A DNA stretch of 64,000 bases from Streptomyces morookaense (lineage in GTDB: Bacteria > Actinomycetota > Actinomycetes > Streptomycetales > Streptomycetaceae): assembly GCF_013030945.1 (NCBI RefSeq), contig NZ_JABBXF010000021.1, positions 62,001 to 126,000 on the forward strand. Direction: 5' to 3'. The position numbers and the translations under genes are program-made. Position 1 is the stretch's first letter. Every line of letters begins with the position of its first letter. The notes under the pieces are model-generated. The model searched no databases. It was not told the origin of the DNA and saw nothing but the letters and a program-made list of their open reading frames with translations. Positions 51,957-63,953 of the stretch are shown in pieces.

Positions 51957-52385
51957 ATGACCAGCCAGTCCGCATCCCGTCGCACCGTGCTCCTCAGCGG
52001 AGCGGCACTGGCCGGGGCCGCGGGGCTCGGCGTCACCGGCTGCGACCCCTCCAGCGCCGGGGCCAAGGGCCCCGCCACGCCGACCGCTCCGGTGGACCTC
52101 GGCGCGGCGGGTGACGTGCCGGTCGGCGGCGCCAAGCTCTACCGCGAGCAGAAGCTGGTCGTCGCGCAGCCCGCCAAGGGCGAGTACAAGGCGTTCAGCG
52201 CGGTGTGCACGCACGCGGGCTGCGTGGTCGACAAGGTCGAGGACGGCAAGGTCAGCTGCCCGTGCCACGGCAGCAAGTTCGACGCGCAGACCGGCAAGGT
52301 CCTCCAGGGCCCGGCGGGCGCACCGCTGCCCGCCGTCCCGGTCAAGGAGTCCGGCGGCAAGCTCGTCGCCGGCCCGGAGTCCTGA
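51957..52385 (+). CDS. Rieske [2Fe-2S] lipoprotein with Tat-type signal
   Basis: A protein of 142 aa from ATG 51957. The N-terminus [19 protein letters not shown] followed by VTGC combines a twin-arginine signal and a lipobox, so it is probably exported folded and lipid-anchored. The Rieske cluster ligands are CTHAGC and CPCHGSKF. The small size and lack of a cytochrome b neighbour argue against a bc1 subunit; it is probably a stand-alone redox protein. Partner unknown. Confidence 0.9.
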   Translation: MTSQSASRRTVLLSGAALAGAAGLGVTGCDPSSAGAKGPATPTAPVDLGAAGDVPVGGAKLYREQKLVVAQPAKGEYKAFSAVCTHAGCVVDKVEDGKVSCPCHGSKFDAQTGKVLQGPAGAPLPAVPVKESGGKLVAGPES

Positions 52386-52428
52386 CCCGTCGGTCGTGAC
52401 CGTCGGGTCAGGACCGACCGTCACGACC
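52383..52428. terminator. Bidirectional terminator between Rieske and HTH genes
   Basis: TGACCCG (52383-52389) pairs with CGGGTCA (52404-52410), and alternatively GGTCGTGAC (52392-52400) pairs with GTCACGACC (52420-52428). The genes converge here with a 35-bp gap. Confidence 0.7.
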
Positions 52429-53365
52429 AGTCCCAGGCGATCCCCAGGATCCCCGGCCGCACCGCCTGTTCGGCCAGGTGTACGCCGTGGTGCCGCCCCG
52501 AGAGCGTCAGCTCCTGCTGCCCGGTGCGCGGCGAGGATGCCGACGCCTGGACGAAGCGGCGGCAGCGCACCGGCAGCGCGGCCTCGTCGAAGCGGACCTG
52601 CAGCACATACTGCCCGGCCGCGAAGCTGAAACCGCGCACGTACTCGGTGCTCGGCCCCGCGGTGCCGTCCTCGAAGCCGTAGCCGAAGACATGGGTCTCC
52701 CCGGCGCGCAGCCGCACGTCGAAGAGCAGCTCGGCGACGAGCACCCCGGCCGCGGTGTGCCAACGGACGCGCCCCACCCGGCAGTTCTCGTCCGCCCGGA
52801 CGGTCACCCGCTCCGGGTCGCAGCCCGGGTCCCCGTGGTGGATGGCCAGGTAGCGGTCCACCCCGTCGCGGTGCGCCCGCACCACGTGGTGCGAGGCGCG
52901 CCCGCGCAGCTCGCGGCCCGCGCCGATGCGGACGTGCTCCAGGTGGCAGACCGTGTGCAGCCCGCCGTCGGCCGGTGACTCCAGCTCGGCCAGCAGCCGT
53001 TCGAGGGCCCGCGACTCCTCCACCAGCGAGCGGAACGACCGGCCGGCGGGCCGGCCCGGGTCCGTCCGCGGCACGGGTTCGAGCAGCCGGGTGAGCGCCT
53101 GCGCGGGCAGCTCCAGGACCTCCTCCAGCATTCGCACCGCCCTGAGCGACTCGGGCCGCCGCGGCCGCCGGGCTCCCTGCTGCCAGTAACTCAGGCTTGT
53201 CACCCCGACCTTGACGCCCCGCTGGGCCAGCCGGTGCTGGACCCGGTGCAGGGCCAGTCCGCGCGCCGACAGCGCGGTGCGCAGTGCGAGGTGGAACGGT
53301 CCCGTCCGCAGGGCCTGGGCCAGTTCGGCCTCGGCGGTCCCGGTGCCGGTGGGTGTACGTGCCAT
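52421..53365 (-). CDS. XRE-like regulator with C-terminal beta-rich domain
   Basis: A protein of 314 aa from ATG 53365. Residues ~20-95 hold a helix-turn-helix (LRTALSARGLALHRVQHRLA, then VTSLSYWQQGARRPRRPESL). The rest (residues ~135-310) is beta-rich with no enzyme motif recognised. Similar HTH proteins with long C-terminal parts occur widely in Streptomyces. It is divergent from the secreted protease gene and may regulate it; that is inference. Confidence 0.75.
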   Translation of the reverse strand: MARTPTGTGTAEAELAQALRTGPFHLALRTALSARGLALHRVQHRLAQRGVKVGVTSLSYWQQGARRPRRPESLRAVRMLEEVLELPAQALTRLLEPVPRTDPGRPAGRSFRSLVEESRALERLLAELESPADGGLHTVCHLEHVRIGAGRELRGRASHHVVRAHRDGVDRYLAIHHGDPGCDPERVTVRADENCRVGRVRWHTAAGVLVAELLFDVRLRAGETHVFGYGFEDGTAGPSTEYVRGFSFAAGQYVLQVRFDEAALPVRCRRFVQASASSPRTGQQELTLSGRHHGVHLAEQAVRPGILGIAWDWS

Positions 53366-53592
53366 CCGCCGCTCCTCTGTGAATATTCACAACGGTGGCA
53401 GAGGGGCCGGCGGACAGGAGCGCCGCATTCCTCCTGGGCGGGCACAGGCTGTTCACAGGCAACGCCGTCTGTTCACACCGCGGTTTCACAGAGCATTGAA
53501 GCCTGTTGACCAGCACCCGACAACACTTGATGCTCCTCAGCAGCGTCCGGACGCGCTCCTCCACCACAACCCCCCGCCACGGGAGGAACGCC

Positions 53593-54225
53593 ATGACCCG
53601 TGCCTCGGCATCGGCACCATCAGCACAGCACTCCAGACCTCGGATACGCGGCAGAAGGCTGTCCGTCGCGGCCCTGATCGCCTCCGCACTGCTCGCCGTC
53701 CCCACCACGGCGAGCGCGGCGAGCGACAGTCACCCCGCTCTGCTCGCGTCCAAGCAGCTCAACATCAGCATGCAGGCCCAGCAGAAGAGCAACTGGTGCT
53801 GGGCGGGCTCCGGCAACACCATCGCGACCTGGTTCGGGCGCAACTACAGCCAGAACCAGTTCTGCAACGCCGCCTTCAACCGCCAGCAGGGCACCACGTG
53901 CCCCAACAACCAGGCCACGCTGGGCAATGTGCAGAACGCCCTCGACTGGGCCGGCATCAACTCCGGTTCGTACGTGAGCGGCTGGCTGCGCTACTCGACC
54001 GTGCAGACGGAGATCGACAACAACCGTCCGATCGAGACGCGCATCCAGTGGTCGTCGGGCGGCGGGCACATGCACGTCCTCTACGGCTATGACGACAGCA
54101 ACAGCTGGGTCTACTGGGGCGACCCGTGGCCGTCCAACGACCGCTACAACTGGGCCTCGCACGACTGGTACGTCAACAACGACCAGTTCTCCTGGACCCA
54201 CTCGCTCTACCGGATCGGAGCGTGA
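53593..54225 (+). CDS. Secreted papain-like cysteine protease (C39/C70 type)
   Basis: A protein of 210 aa from ATG 53593, with GGGAGGAA upstream. A long Sec signal (RRLSVAALIASALLAVP, cleavage near TASAAS) is followed by the catalytic-cysteine motif QKSNWCWAGSGNTIATWFG and the histidine region SSGGGHMHVLYGYD. It resembles the peptidase C39-like/AvrRpt2 (C70) group. The mature domain is small and rich in Asn and Trp. Translationally close (5 bp) to the membrane-anchored protein that follows, with which it probably works. Confidence 0.88.
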   Translation: MTRASASAPSAQHSRPRIRGRRLSVAALIASALLAVPTTASAASDSHPALLASKQLNISMQAQQKSNWCWAGSGNTIATWFGRNYSQNQFCNAAFNRQQGTTCPNNQATLGNVQNALDWAGINSGSYVSGWLRYSTVQTEIDNNRPIETRIQWSSGGGHMHVLYGYDDSNSWVYWGDPWPSNDRYNWASHDWYVNNDQFSWTHSLYRIGA

Positions 54226-54230
54226 GGGCG

Positions 54231-55061
54231 ATGACCGATCACACGTACCCCCGCAGGAACGTCATGCGCGCAGCGGCCGCCGGCGCCCTCACCGCCGGAC
54301 TGTTCTGCCTGACGCCCCTCGCCCAGGCCGCCCAGGCCCCGGCCCCGCCGCCGGCCGCCGGGATCGCCGCCGCGCACAACGCCGCCGCGGCGCCCTCGAC
54401 GCTCGACACGCTCTCCCGCTTCTTCACCCGCGACGGTGCGCACAGCGCAGTCGCCAGGAGTGCGGTACAGCCGAGGATCGAAGGCGCGACCGTGCCGGTG
54501 TACACGCTGTCCCCGGAGTTCGTGGCGGGCAAGGCGGATGCGCCGGTGGCCAAACTCGAGTACCTCGCCAGCACGGCCGTGTCGTCGGACGGGCAGAAGG
54601 CCTCGGTGTGGACGGTGCGCAGCGGCGGCAGCTGGAAGGTCGTCAACATCGCCACCGGTGACGACGAGACGCGCTACGCGGCCGAGGGGGCGAAGAAGCT
54701 CAGCGGCGGCACGGTCTTCCGCGAGCCGCAGATCAACGCGTGGTACGTCCAGCGCGGCGACCGGGTGCTGCCGCTCGACCAGGACGCCGTGCGCGCCGTG
54801 GGCACGGGCGGTACCACGGTGGCCGCCTATCGGGACCGGGTCCACAAGGCCTATGGCGACAAGCTGCCGGGTTCCGCCTACGCGGAGAAGGGGTTTGCCG
54901 GTGGGTACGGCGAGGCTGCGGCGCCGGCCGCCGCGGAGCGCGGCTCCTCGTCGCCGGGCCTCGCTCCCGTCGCGGCCGCCGGCGGGGCGGCGCTGGTGCT
55001 CGGGCTCGGTGCGGTGACGGTGCGCAGGGTTCGTCGTCGGCCGCCGGTTGTGCGTGGCTGA
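54231..55061 (+). CDS. Secreted, C-terminally membrane-anchored protein of unknown function
   Basis: A protein of 276 aa from ATG 54231. The N-terminus RRNVMRAAAAGALTAGLFCL is a signal peptide. The central part (VPVYTLSPEFVAGKADAPVA, KASVWTVRSGGSWKVVNIAT) has no recognised domain. A C-terminal helix (VAAAGGAALVLGLGAV) and a basic tail anchor it. It is co-transcribed with the cysteine protease and could be a substrate, inhibitor or anchor; none of these is shown. Confidence 0.75.
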   Translation: MTDHTYPRRNVMRAAAAGALTAGLFCLTPLAQAAQAPAPPPAAGIAAAHNAAAAPSTLDTLSRFFTRDGAHSAVARSAVQPRIEGATVPVYTLSPEFVAGKADAPVAKLEYLASTAVSSDGQKASVWTVRSGGSWKVVNIATGDDETRYAAEGAKKLSGGTVFREPQINAWYVQRGDRVLPLDQDAVRAVGTGGTTVAAYRDRVHKAYGDKLPGSAYAEKGFAGGYGEAAAPAAAERGSSSPGLAPVAAAGGAALVLGLGAVTVRRVRRRPPVVRG

Positions 55062-55063
55062 TC

Positions 55064-55093
55064 GCGCAGTTCCCCGCGCCCCTCACGGGGCGC
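55064..55093 (+). repeat. Terminator-like element between the anchored-protein gene and uvrC
   Basis: The complement of the 16-mer (55064-55079) runs into GCGCCCC-tcac-GGGGCGC (55076-55093), starting two bases after the upstream stop codon. Same orientation relative to its gene as the copies at 24821 and 34755. Confidence 0.82.
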
Positions 55094-55127
55094 GGGGATA
55101 CGGGGCGTGGGGAACCGGCGCCCCCGA

Positions 55128-55150
55128 TTGTCGGTGCCCGCAAGTAGGGT
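55128..55150 (+). promoter_or_regulatory. RecA-NDp (PafBC)-type promoter of uvrC
   Basis: TTGTCGGTGCC (55128-55138), six bases, TAGGGT (55145-55150). The -10 is exactly consensus and ends seven bases before ATG 55158, predicting a leaderless, damage-inducible message. Confidence 0.82.
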
Positions 55151-55157
55151 TGGTGGC

Positions 55158-57137
55158 ATGGCCGACCCCAGCAGCTACCGACCCAAGCCGGGACAGATCC
55201 CCGACTCGCCGGGGGTCTACAGATTCCGGGACGAGCACGGCCGCGTGATCTACGTCGGGAAGGCGAAGAGCCTGCGCCAGCGGCTCTCCTCGTACTTCCA
55301 GGATCTCGCGGGCCTGCACCCGCGCACCCGCACCATGGTCACCACGGCCGCCTCCGTCGAGTGGACCGTGGTCTCCACCGAGGTCGAGGCGCTGCAGCTG
55401 GAGTACTCCTGGATCAAGGAGTACGACCCCCGGTTCAACGTCAAGTACCGCGACGACAAGAGCTACCCGTCCCTGGCGGTCACGCTCAACGAGGAGTTCC
55501 CGCGCGTGCAGGTCATGCGCGGCCCCAAGAAGAAGGGCGTCCGCTACTTCGGCCCGTACGCCCATGCCTGGGCGATCCGCGAGACCGTCGACCTGATGCT
55601 GCGGGTCTTCCCCGTCCGCACCTGCTCCGCAGGCGTGTTCAAGCGCTCGCACCAGATCGGCCGCCCCTGCCTCCTCGGCTACATCGGCAAGTGCTCCGCC
55701 CCCTGCGTCGGCCGCGTCAGCCCCGAGGAGCACCGCGAACTCGCCGAGGAATTCTGCGACTTCATGGCCGGGCGCACCGGTGCGTACATCCGCCGTCTGG
55801 AACGGCAGATGCACGAGGCCGCCGAGGAGATGGAGTACGAGAAGGCCGCCCGGCTGCGCGACGACATAGAGGCGCTCAAGCGCGCCATGGAGAAGAACGC
55901 CGTCGTCCTCGCCGACGCCACCGACGCCGACCTCATCGCGGTCGCCGAGGACGAACTCGAGGCGGCCGTGCAGATCTTCCACGTCCGCGGCGGCCGGGTG
56001 CGCGGCCAGCGCGGCTGGGTCACGGACAAGGTCGAGGCCGTCGACACCGCGGGCCTCGTCGAGCACGCCCTGCAGCAGCTCTACGGCGAGGAGCGGGGCG
56101 ACGCGGTGCCCAAGGAGGTCCTCGTCCCCGCCCTGCCCGAGCCCGTCGGGCCCGTCCAGCAGTGGCTCACGGAGCGCCGCGGCGCGGCCGTCAGCCTGCG
56201 CATCCCGCAGCGCGGCGACAAGAAGGACCTGATGGCCACGGTCCAGCGCAACGCCCAGCAGGCGCTCGTGCTCCACAAGACCAGGCGCGCCTCCGACCTG
56301 ACGACCCGTTCGCGCGCCCTGGAGGAGATCGCCGGGGCCCTCGGTCTGGACTCGGCGCCGCTGCGCATCGAGTGCTTCGACATCTCCCACCTCCAGGGGC
56401 AGGACGTGGTGGCGTCGATGGTCGTCTTCGAGGACGGCCTGGCGCGCAAGAGCGAGTACCGGCGCTTCCAGATAAAGGGCTTCGAGGGACAGGACGACGT
56501 CCGGTCGATGCACGAGGTCATCGGCCGCCGCTTCCGCCGCTATCTGCAGGAGAAGCAGAAGGAAGGGGAGTGGTCCGAGGAGAACGCGGTGGAGGCGGAG
56601 GACAGCCGCCTCGACGACGACGGCCGCCCCAAGCGCTTCGCCTACCCGCCGCAGCTCGTCGTCGTCGACGGCGGGCAGCCGCAGGTGGCGGCGGCCCGGC
56701 GCGCGCTCGACGAGCTCGGGGTCGACGACGTGGCCGTGTGCGGCCTCGCCAAGCGGCTGGAGGAGGTCTGGCTGCCGGGCGAGGACGACCCGGTCGTCCT
56801 GCCCCGCACCAGCGAGGGCCTCTACCTGCTGCAGCGCGTCCGCGACGAGGCCCACCGTTTCGCCATCTCCTACCAGCGCGGCAAGCGCTCGAAGACGATG
56901 AAGGCCGGCGCGCTGGACGCGGTCCCCGGCCTGGGGGAGACCCGCAGGAAGGCGCTGCTCAAGCACTTCGGCTCGGTGAAACGGCTGCGCGCCGCCACGG
57001 TCGAGGAACTGTGCGCCGCGCCCGGTATCGGCCGCAAGACCGCCGAGACGATCGCCGCGGCCCTGGCGGCGGCCCCGGCCCCCGCCCCCGCGGTCAACAT
57101 GGCAACTGGCGAGATCATGGACGACACAGAGGAATGA
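55158..57137 (+). CDS. uvrC: UvrABC excision nuclease subunit C
   Basis: A protein of 659 aa that makes both incisions in nucleotide excision repair. The GIY-YIG nuclease domain ([20 protein letters not shown], residues ~14-95), the UVR motif ([20 protein letters not shown]) that binds UvrB, the RNase H-like domain ([33 protein letters not shown]) and C-terminal helix-hairpin-helix motifs ([33 protein letters not shown]) are all present. First gene of the conserved uvrC-rapZ-yvcK-whiA order. Confidence 0.97.
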   Translation: MADPSSYRPKPGQIPDSPGVYRFRDEHGRVIYVGKAKSLRQRLSSYFQDLAGLHPRTRTMVTTAASVEWTVVSTEVEALQLEYSWIKEYDPRFNVKYRDDKSYPSLAVTLNEEFPRVQVMRGPKKKGVRYFGPYAHAWAIRETVDLMLRVFPVRTCSAGVFKRSHQIGRPCLLGYIGKCSAPCVGRVSPEEHRELAEEFCDFMAGRTGAYIRRLERQMHEAAEEMEYEKAARLRDDIEALKRAMEKNAVVLADATDADLIAVAEDELEAAVQIFHVRGGRVRGQRGWVTDKVEAVDTAGLVEHALQQLYGEERGDAVPKEVLVPALPEPVGPVQQWLTERRGAAVSLRIPQRGDKKDLMATVQRNAQQALVLHKTRRASDLTTRSRALEEIAGALGLDSAPLRIECFDISHLQGQDVVASMVVFEDGLARKSEYRRFQIKGFEGQDDVRSMHEVIGRRFRRYLQEKQKEGEWSEENAVEAEDSRLDDDGRPKRFAYPPQLVVVDGGQPQVAAARRALDELGVDDVAVCGLAKRLEEVWLPGEDDPVVLPRTSEGLYLLQRVRDEAHRFAISYQRGKRSKTMKAGALDAVPGLGETRRKALLKHFGSVKRLRAATVEELCAAPGIGRKTAETIAAALAAAPAPAPAVNMATGEIMDDTEE

Positions 57138-57240
57138 TGGGGGCGTGGCGTACGCCGGTCCATGCCGCGCACGCCGCGAGACCGCAGTATGGAAGACGTG
57201 ACCGCACCTGCGGCGCGTCAGGGAAACGGGGGAAGACGGC

Positions 57241-58173
57241 ATGAACGGCACCGAACGGGACGGAGCACAGGTGAGTACGGGCACGACGGCGGATGCGACC
57301 GCTGAGGCGGCGGGCATCCCCGAGCTGGTGATCATCTCCGGTATGTCGGGGGCGGGCCGCAGCACCGCCGCCAAGTGTCTGGAGGACCTCGGCTGGTTCG
57401 TCGTCGACAACCTGCCGCCCGCCCTGATCCCCACCATGGTGGACCTGGGCGCCCGCTCGCAGGGCAATGTCGCCCGCATCGCCGTCGTCGTGGACGTCCG
57501 CGGCCGGCGCTTCTTCGACAACCTCCGCGAGTCCCTCGCGGACCTGGAGGCGAAGAAGGTCAAGCGGCGGGTGATCTTCCTGGAGGCCTCCGACGACGCC
57601 CTGGTCCGCCGCTTCGAGTCCGTGCGCCGCCCGCACCCCCTGCAGGGCTCGGGCCGCATCGTCGACGGCATCGCCGCCGAGCGCGACCTGCTGCGCGAGC
57701 TGCGCGGCGACGCCGACCTCGTCATCGACACCTCCAGCCTCAACGTCCACGAGCTGCGCGCCAAGCTGGACGCCCAGTTCGCCGGCGAGGAGGAGCCGGA
57801 GCTGCGCGCCACCGTGATGTCCTTCGGGTTCAAGTACGGCCTGCCCGTCGACGCCGACCTCGTCGTCGACTGCCGCTTCCTGCCCAACCCCCACTGGGTC
57901 CCCGAGCTGCGCCCCTTCACCGGGCTCAACGAGGAGGTCTCCGGCTACGTCTTCAACCAGCCGGGCGCCAAGGAGTTCCTCGACCGCTACACCGAGCTGC
58001 TCCAGCTCATCGCCGCGGGCTACCGCCGCGAGGGCAAGCGCTACGTGACCATCGCCGTCGGCTGCACCGGCGGCAAGCACCGCTCCGTCGCGATGTCCGA
58101 GAAGCTCGCCCACCGCCTGGTCTCCGAGGGCGTCGAGACCGTCGTCGTGCACCGCGACATGGGGCGCGAGTGA
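57241..58173 (+). CDS. rapZ: RapZ/YvcJ-family nucleotide-binding protein
   Basis: A protein of 310 aa. Walker A is ISGMSGAGRSTAAKCLEDLG, with Arg in place of the usual Lys. DVRGRRFFDNL, RPHPLQGSGRIVDGIAAERD and the C-terminal IAVGCTGGKHRSVAMSEKLA are family signatures. In E. coli RapZ controls GlcN6P synthesis through a small RNA; in Gram-positives YvcJ binds GTP/ATP and its role is unclear. Overlaps yvcK by four bases (GTGA). Confidence 0.95.
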   Translation: MNGTERDGAQVSTGTTADATAEAAGIPELVIISGMSGAGRSTAAKCLEDLGWFVVDNLPPALIPTMVDLGARSQGNVARIAVVVDVRGRRFFDNLRESLADLEAKKVKRRVIFLEASDDALVRRFESVRRPHPLQGSGRIVDGIAAERDLLRELRGDADLVIDTSSLNVHELRAKLDAQFAGEEEPELRATVMSFGFKYGLPVDADLVVDCRFLPNPHWVPELRPFTGLNEEVSGYVFNQPGAKEFLDRYTELLQLIAAGYRREGKRYVTIAVGCTGGKHRSVAMSEKLAHRLVSEGVETVVVHRDMGRE

Positions 58174-59198
58174 CCGGCCGCACCTTCCGGCTCCGCCGCG
58201 TACGGGTCCCCGGCCGGCCCCGCGGCGGCTCCGGCGCGCAGCCCAAGGTCGTCGCCCTCGGCGGCGGCCACGGGCTGTCCGCCTCCCTGGCCGCCCTCCG
58301 CCGGATCACCGGCGACCTGACGGCCGTCGTGACCGTCGCCGACGACGGCGGCTCCAGCGGCCGGCTGCGCGACGAGCTCGGCGTGCTGCCCCCCGGCGAC
58401 CTGCGCAAGGCCCTCGCCGCCCTCTGCGGCGACGACGACTGGGGCCAGACCTGGTCCCGGGTCATCCAGCACCGCTTCGAGAGCCGCGGCGAGTTGCACG
58501 GCCACGCCGTCGGCAACCTGCTGATCGTCGCCCTCTGGGAGCAGCTCGGCGACCACGTCCAGGCCCTGGACCTGGTCGGCAAGCTGCTCGGCGCGCACGG
58601 CCGGGTGCTGCCCATGTCCGCGGTCCCGCTGGAGCTCCAGGCCCTCGTCAAGGGCCACGACCCGGCCGCGCCCGAGGAGATCGGCACCGTCCGCGGCCAG
58701 GCCACCGTGGCGCTCACCCCGGGCGAGGTGCAGTCCGTGCACGTCGTCCCCGAGGACCCGCCCGCGGTGCCCGAGGCCGTCGAGGCCGTGCTCGACGCCG
58801 ACTGGGTCGTGCTCGGCCCCGGCTCCTGGTTCTCCTCCGTCATCCCCCACCTGCTCGTGCCCGAGCTGCTGCAGGCCCTGCAGGAGACGAAGGCCCGGCG
58901 CGTCCTGTCGTTGAACCTCGCGCCGCAGCCCGGGGAAACCGATGGCTTCTCACCGCAGCGTCATTTGGAGGTTTTGGCCCGACACGCCCCTAAACTCGCC
59001 CTGGACGTGGTGCTGGCCGACGAGGCCGCCGTGCCCGACCGCGAGAGCCTGACCGACGCCGCCAAGCGGCTCGGGGCCGCGGTGGAGCTGGCGGCGGTCG
59101 CCGCGCCCGGCAGTTCGGCGGTGCACGACCCCGAGCTGCTGGCCGCCGCGTACGACCGTATTTTTCGGATGCATGGAAGGATCGGCCCATGGCGATGA
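58170..59198 (+). CDS. yvcK: YvcK/GlmR-family protein
   Basis: A protein of 342 aa from GTG 58170. [36 protein letters not shown] and [18 protein letters not shown] match the YvcK/CofD-like family. In Gram-positives it binds UDP-sugars and helps direct carbon into peptidoglycan precursors. Its 3' end overlaps whiA by 10 bases and its 5' end overlaps rapZ, so the three are translationally coupled. Confidence 0.94.
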   Translation: MTGRTFRLRRVRVPGRPRGGSGAQPKVVALGGGHGLSASLAALRRITGDLTAVVTVADDGGSSGRLRDELGVLPPGDLRKALAALCGDDDWGQTWSRVIQHRFESRGELHGHAVGNLLIVALWEQLGDHVQALDLVGKLLGAHGRVLPMSAVPLELQALVKGHDPAAPEEIGTVRGQATVALTPGEVQSVHVVPEDPPAVPEAVEAVLDADWVVLGPGSWFSSVIPHLLVPELLQALQETKARRVLSLNLAPQPGETDGFSPQRHLEVLARHAPKLALDVVLADEAAVPDRESLTDAAKRLGAAVELAAVAAPGSSAVHDPELLAAAYDRIFRMHGRIGPWR

Positions 59199-60187
59199 CG
59201 GCAGCGGTGAAGGACGAAATCTCCCGGCTCCCCGTCACCCGGACCTGCTGCCGGAAAGCGGAGGTCTCGGCCATCCTGCGGTTCGCCGGCGGGCTGCACC
59301 TGGTCAGCGGCCGCATCGTGATCGAGGCCGAGCTGGACACCGGCATCGCCGCACGGCGGCTGCGCAAGGACATCCTGGAGATCTTCGGACACGCTTCCGA
59401 CCTGGTGGTGATGGCCCCCGGCGGGCTGCGCCGCGGCAGCCGGTACGTGGTGCGGGTGGTGGCGGGCGGTGACCAGCTGGCGCGCCAGACCGGCCTGGTC
59501 GACGGCCGCGGCCGGCCGATCCGCGGGCTGCCCCCGCAGGTCGTCTCGGGTGCCACCTGCGATGCGGAGGCCGCCTGGAGAGGCGCCTTCCTGGCCCACG
59601 GTTCCCTCACCGAGCCCGGCCGCTCCTCCTCCCTGGAGGTGACCTGCCCCGGCCCGGAGGCGGCCCTCGCCCTGGTCGGCGCGGCCCGCAGGCTGCAGAT
59701 CGCGGCCAAGGCGCGCGAGGTGCGCGGGGTCGACCGCGTGGTCGTCCGCGACGGCGACGCGATCGGCGCCCTGCTGACCCGGCTCGGTGCGCACGAGTCC
59801 GTGCTGGCCTGGGAGGAGCGGCGGATGCGCCGCGAGGTGCGGGCCACCGCCAACCGCCTGGCCAACTTCGACGACGCCAACCTGCGCCGCTCGGCACGGG
59901 CGGCCGTCGCCGCGGGCGCCCGTGTGCAGCGCGCGCTGGAGATCCTCGGCGAGGAGGTCCCCGAGCACCTCGCGGCCGCCGGCCGGCTGCGCATGGAGCA
60001 CAAGCAGGCCTCCCTGGAGGAGCTGGGCGCCCTCGCCGACCCGCCGCTCACCAAGGACGCGGTCGCCGGCCGGATCCGCCGGCTGCTCGCCATGGCGGAC
60101 AAGCGCGCCCAGGACCTGGGCATCCCCGGCACCGAGTCGAACCTCGCCGAGCTGACCGAGGAGATGGCCGAGGGCATGGTCGGCTGA
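59189..60187 (+). CDS. whiA: Sporulation transcription factor WhiA
   Basis: A protein of 332 aa. The N-terminal LAGLIDADG-like homing endonuclease fold ([20 protein letters not shown] to about residue 200) is catalytically inactive in this family. The C-terminal HTH ([20 protein letters not shown], then [18 protein letters not shown]) binds DNA. With WhiB it switches on sporulation-septation genes in Streptomyces. Very highly conserved. A terminator hairpin follows at 60209. Confidence 0.97.
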   Translation: MAMTAAVKDEISRLPVTRTCCRKAEVSAILRFAGGLHLVSGRIVIEAELDTGIAARRLRKDILEIFGHASDLVVMAPGGLRRGSRYVVRVVAGGDQLARQTGLVDGRGRPIRGLPPQVVSGATCDAEAAWRGAFLAHGSLTEPGRSSSLEVTCPGPEAALALVGAARRLQIAAKAREVRGVDRVVVRDGDAIGALLTRLGAHESVLAWEERRMRREVRATANRLANFDDANLRRSARAAVAAGARVQRALEILGEEVPEHLAAAGRLRMEHKQASLEELGALADPPLTKDAVAGRIRRLLAMADKRAQDLGIPGTESNLAELTEEMAEGMVG

Positions 60188-61517
<1,330 letters not shown>

Positions 61518-61615
61518 TCCGAGCGATGTAAAGGACGGGGCTCGTACGGCGCACTGGCGCGCAGTACGGGCCCTGTCGCATGGCTGTTACTCACGGAAGT
61601 CACCGGAGTCACCGT

Positions 61616-62827
61616 ATGAAGACGATCGACGAACTCATCGAGGGCGGCGTCGAGGGCAAGCGGATCTTCGTCCGCGCCGACCTCAACGTTCCCCTGGAGG
61701 GCACGACCATCACCGACGACGGCCGCATCCGCGCCGTCGCGCCCACGATCGCCAAGCTCGCCGAGGCGGGCGCCAAGGTGATCGTCGCCTCCCACCTGGG
61801 CCGTCCCAAGGGCGCCCCGGACCCGCAGTTCTCCCTGGCCCCGGCCGCGAAGCGGCTCGGCGAGATCCTGGGCAAGAACGTCTCGTTCGCCGCCGACACG
61901 GTCGGCGACAGCGCGAAGGCCACCGTTGCCGCTCTGGCGAACGGCGAGGTCACGCTGCTGGAGAACCTCCGTTTCAACGCGGGCGAGACGAGCAAGGACG
62001 ACGCGGAGCGCGGCGCCTTCGCCGACGCCCTCGCGTCGCTGGCCGACCTCTACGTCGGCGACGGCTTCGGTGCCGTGCACCGCAAGCACGCCTCGGTCTT
62101 CGACCTCCCCAAGCGGCTCCCGCACGCCGCCGGCGACCTGATCGCCACCGAGGTCGGCGTCCTGAAGAAGCTCACCGAGGACGTCAAGCGCCCGTACGTG
62201 GTCGTGCTGGGCGGCGCCAAGGTCTCCGACAAGCTGGGTGTCATCGACAACCTGCTGGAGAAGGCCGACCGCATCCTCATCGGCGGCGGCATGTCCTACA
62301 CCTTCCTGGCCGCCAAGGGCCACGAGGTCGGCATCTCGCTGCTGCAGAAGGACCAGATCCCCGTCTGCCAGGAGTACCTGGCCCGGGCCGAGGCGCGCGG
62401 CGTGGAGTTCCTGCTCCCCCTCGACGTCCTGGTCTCCGCCGACTTCCCGGACCTGAAGACCAAGGCTCCGGCCAACCCCGAGCTCGTCGCCTCGGACGCC
62501 ATCCCGGCGGACAAGGAGGGCCTGGACATCGGCCCGAAGACGCGGGAGCTGTACGCCTCGAAGCTGGCCGACGCGGGCACCGTCTTCTGGAACGGTCCGA
62601 TGGGCGTCTTCGAGCACCCCGACTACGCCAACGGCACCAAGGCCGTGGCCCAGGGCCTGCTGGACTCGCCCGGCTTCACCGTCGTGGGCGGTGGCGACTC
62701 GGCCGCGGCCGTGCGCATCCTGGGCTTCGACGAGAACGCCTTCGGCCACATCTCGACCGGTGGCGGCGCGAGCCTCGAGTACCTCGAGGGCAAGACGCTC
62801 CCCGGCCTCGCCGCACTGGAGGACTGA
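61616..62827 (+). CDS. pgk: Phosphoglycerate kinase
   Basis: A protein of 403 aa from ATG 61616, with GGAG eight bases upstream; an in-frame ATG at 61580 is less likely. [42 protein letters not shown] and the nucleotide-binding [15 protein letters not shown] and [15 protein letters not shown] are hallmarks. Produces ATP from 1,3-bisphosphoglycerate. Six bp before tpiA. Confidence 0.97.
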   Translation: MKTIDELIEGGVEGKRIFVRADLNVPLEGTTITDDGRIRAVAPTIAKLAEAGAKVIVASHLGRPKGAPDPQFSLAPAAKRLGEILGKNVSFAADTVGDSAKATVAALANGEVTLLENLRFNAGETSKDDAERGAFADALASLADLYVGDGFGAVHRKHASVFDLPKRLPHAAGDLIATEVGVLKKLTEDVKRPYVVVLGGAKVSDKLGVIDNLLEKADRILIGGGMSYTFLAAKGHEVGISLLQKDQIPVCQEYLARAEARGVEFLLPLDVLVSADFPDLKTKAPANPELVASDAIPADKEGLDIGPKTRELYASKLADAGTVFWNGPMGVFEHPDYANGTKAVAQGLLDSPGFTVVGGGDSAAAVRILGFDENAFGHISTGGGASLEYLEGKTLPGLAALED

Positions 62828-62833
62828 ACCGCT

Positions 62834-63610
62834 GTGACTGCACGCACCCCGCTGATGGCGGGCAACTGGAAGATGAACCTCAACCACCTCGAGGCCATCG
62901 CACACGTCCAGAAGCTCGCCTTCGCGCTCGCCGACAAGGACTTCGAGGCCGTCGAGGTCGCGGTCCTGCCCCCCTTCACCGACCTGCGCTCGGTGCAGAC
63001 GCTGGTCGACGGCGACAAGCTGAAGATCAAGTACGGTGCCCAGGACATCTCGGCGCACGACTCCGGTGCCTACACCGGCGAGATCTCCGGCACCATGCTG
63101 GCCAAGCTCAAGTGCAGCTACGTGGCCGTCGGCCACTCCGAGCGCCGCCAGTACCACGGCGAGTCGGACGAGCTCTGCAACGCCAAGGTCAAGGCCGCCT
63201 TCCAGCACGGCATCACGCCGATCCTGTGCGTCGGCGAGGGTCTGGACGTCCGCAAGGCGGGCAACCAGGTCGCGCACACCCTGGCCCAGGTCGACGGCGG
63301 CCTGAAGGACGTCCCGGCCGCACAGGCCGAGTCCGTCGTCATCGCCTACGAGCCCGTCTGGGCCATCGGCACCGGCGAGGTCGCCACCCCCGAGGACGCC
63401 CAGGAGGTCTGCGGGGCCATCCGCCGCCGTCTGGCCGAGCTGTACGGGCAGGAGACGGCCGACAAGGTCCGTATCCAGTACGGCGGTTCCGTCAAGGCCG
63501 GCAACATCGCGGCGATCATGGCGCAGCCCGACGTGGACGGCGCGCTGGTCGGCGGTGCCTCGCTGGACGCGGACGAGTTCGTCAAGATCGTCCGCTTCCG
63601 CGATCAGTAG
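62834..63610 (+). CDS. tpiA: Triosephosphate isomerase
   Basis: A protein of 258 aa from GTG 62834. Lys in MAGNWKMN, the electrophilic His in [15 protein letters not shown] and the catalytic base in [13 protein letters not shown], plus the loop YGGSVKAGN, are intact. Interconverts dihydroxyacetone phosphate and glyceraldehyde-3-phosphate. Closely follows pgk; two hairpins separate it from secG. Confidence 0.97.
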   Translation: MTARTPLMAGNWKMNLNHLEAIAHVQKLAFALADKDFEAVEVAVLPPFTDLRSVQTLVDGDKLKIKYGAQDISAHDSGAYTGEISGTMLAKLKCSYVAVGHSERRQYHGESDELCNAKVKAAFQHGITPILCVGEGLDVRKAGNQVAHTLAQVDGGLKDVPAAQAESVVIAYEPVWAIGTGEVATPEDAQEVCGAIRRRLAELYGQETADKVRIQYGGSVKAGNIAAIMAQPDVDGALVGGASLDADEFVKIVRFRDQ

Positions 63611-63617
63611 CGACTAG

Positions 63618-63637
63618 GACGAGGGGCGGCCCTCGTC
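63618..63637 (+). terminator. tpiA terminator hairpin
   Basis: GACGAGGG-gcgg-CCCTCGTC, an 8-bp perfect stem starting 7 bases after the tpiA stop. A second hairpin, CGGGGCCGGG with its complement (63647-63683), follows before secG. Confidence 0.85.
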
Positions 63638-63716
63638 GTACCCTGTCGGGGCCGGGACCGGCGTATCTGCGCCCCCGGCCCCGTGTCGTATTCAGTCCGA
63701 GAGAGTTGGTCCAGCC

Positions 63717-63953
63717 GTGGTCATCGGGTTCTCGATCGCCCTCATCGTCTTCAGCCTGCTGATGATGATGCTGGTGCTCATGCACAAGGGGAAGGGCGGC
63801 GGCCTGTCCGACATGTTCGGTGGCGGCATGCAGTCCTCCGTCGGCGGCTCCTCGGTCGCCGAGCGCAACCTCGACCGGATCACCATCGTGGTCGGTCTGC
63901 TGTGGTTCGCGTGCATCGTCGCGCTGGGTGTCCTGATGAAGCTCAAGAGCTGA
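63717..63953 (+). CDS. secG: Preprotein translocase subunit SecG
   Basis: A protein of 78 aa from GTG 63717 with two hydrophobic helices (IGFSIALIVFSLLMMMLVLM and VGLLWFACIVALGVLM) flanking the polar GKGGGLSDMFGGGMQSSVGG loop, the standard SecG layout. Part of the SecYEG membrane channel. The last 47 bases of the window contain TATGAT (63975-63980), a possible -10 for the next gene. Confidence 0.94.
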   Translation: MVIGFSIALIVFSLLMMMLVLMHKGKGGGLSDMFGGGMQSSVGGSSVAERNLDRITIVVGLLWFACIVALGVLMKLKS

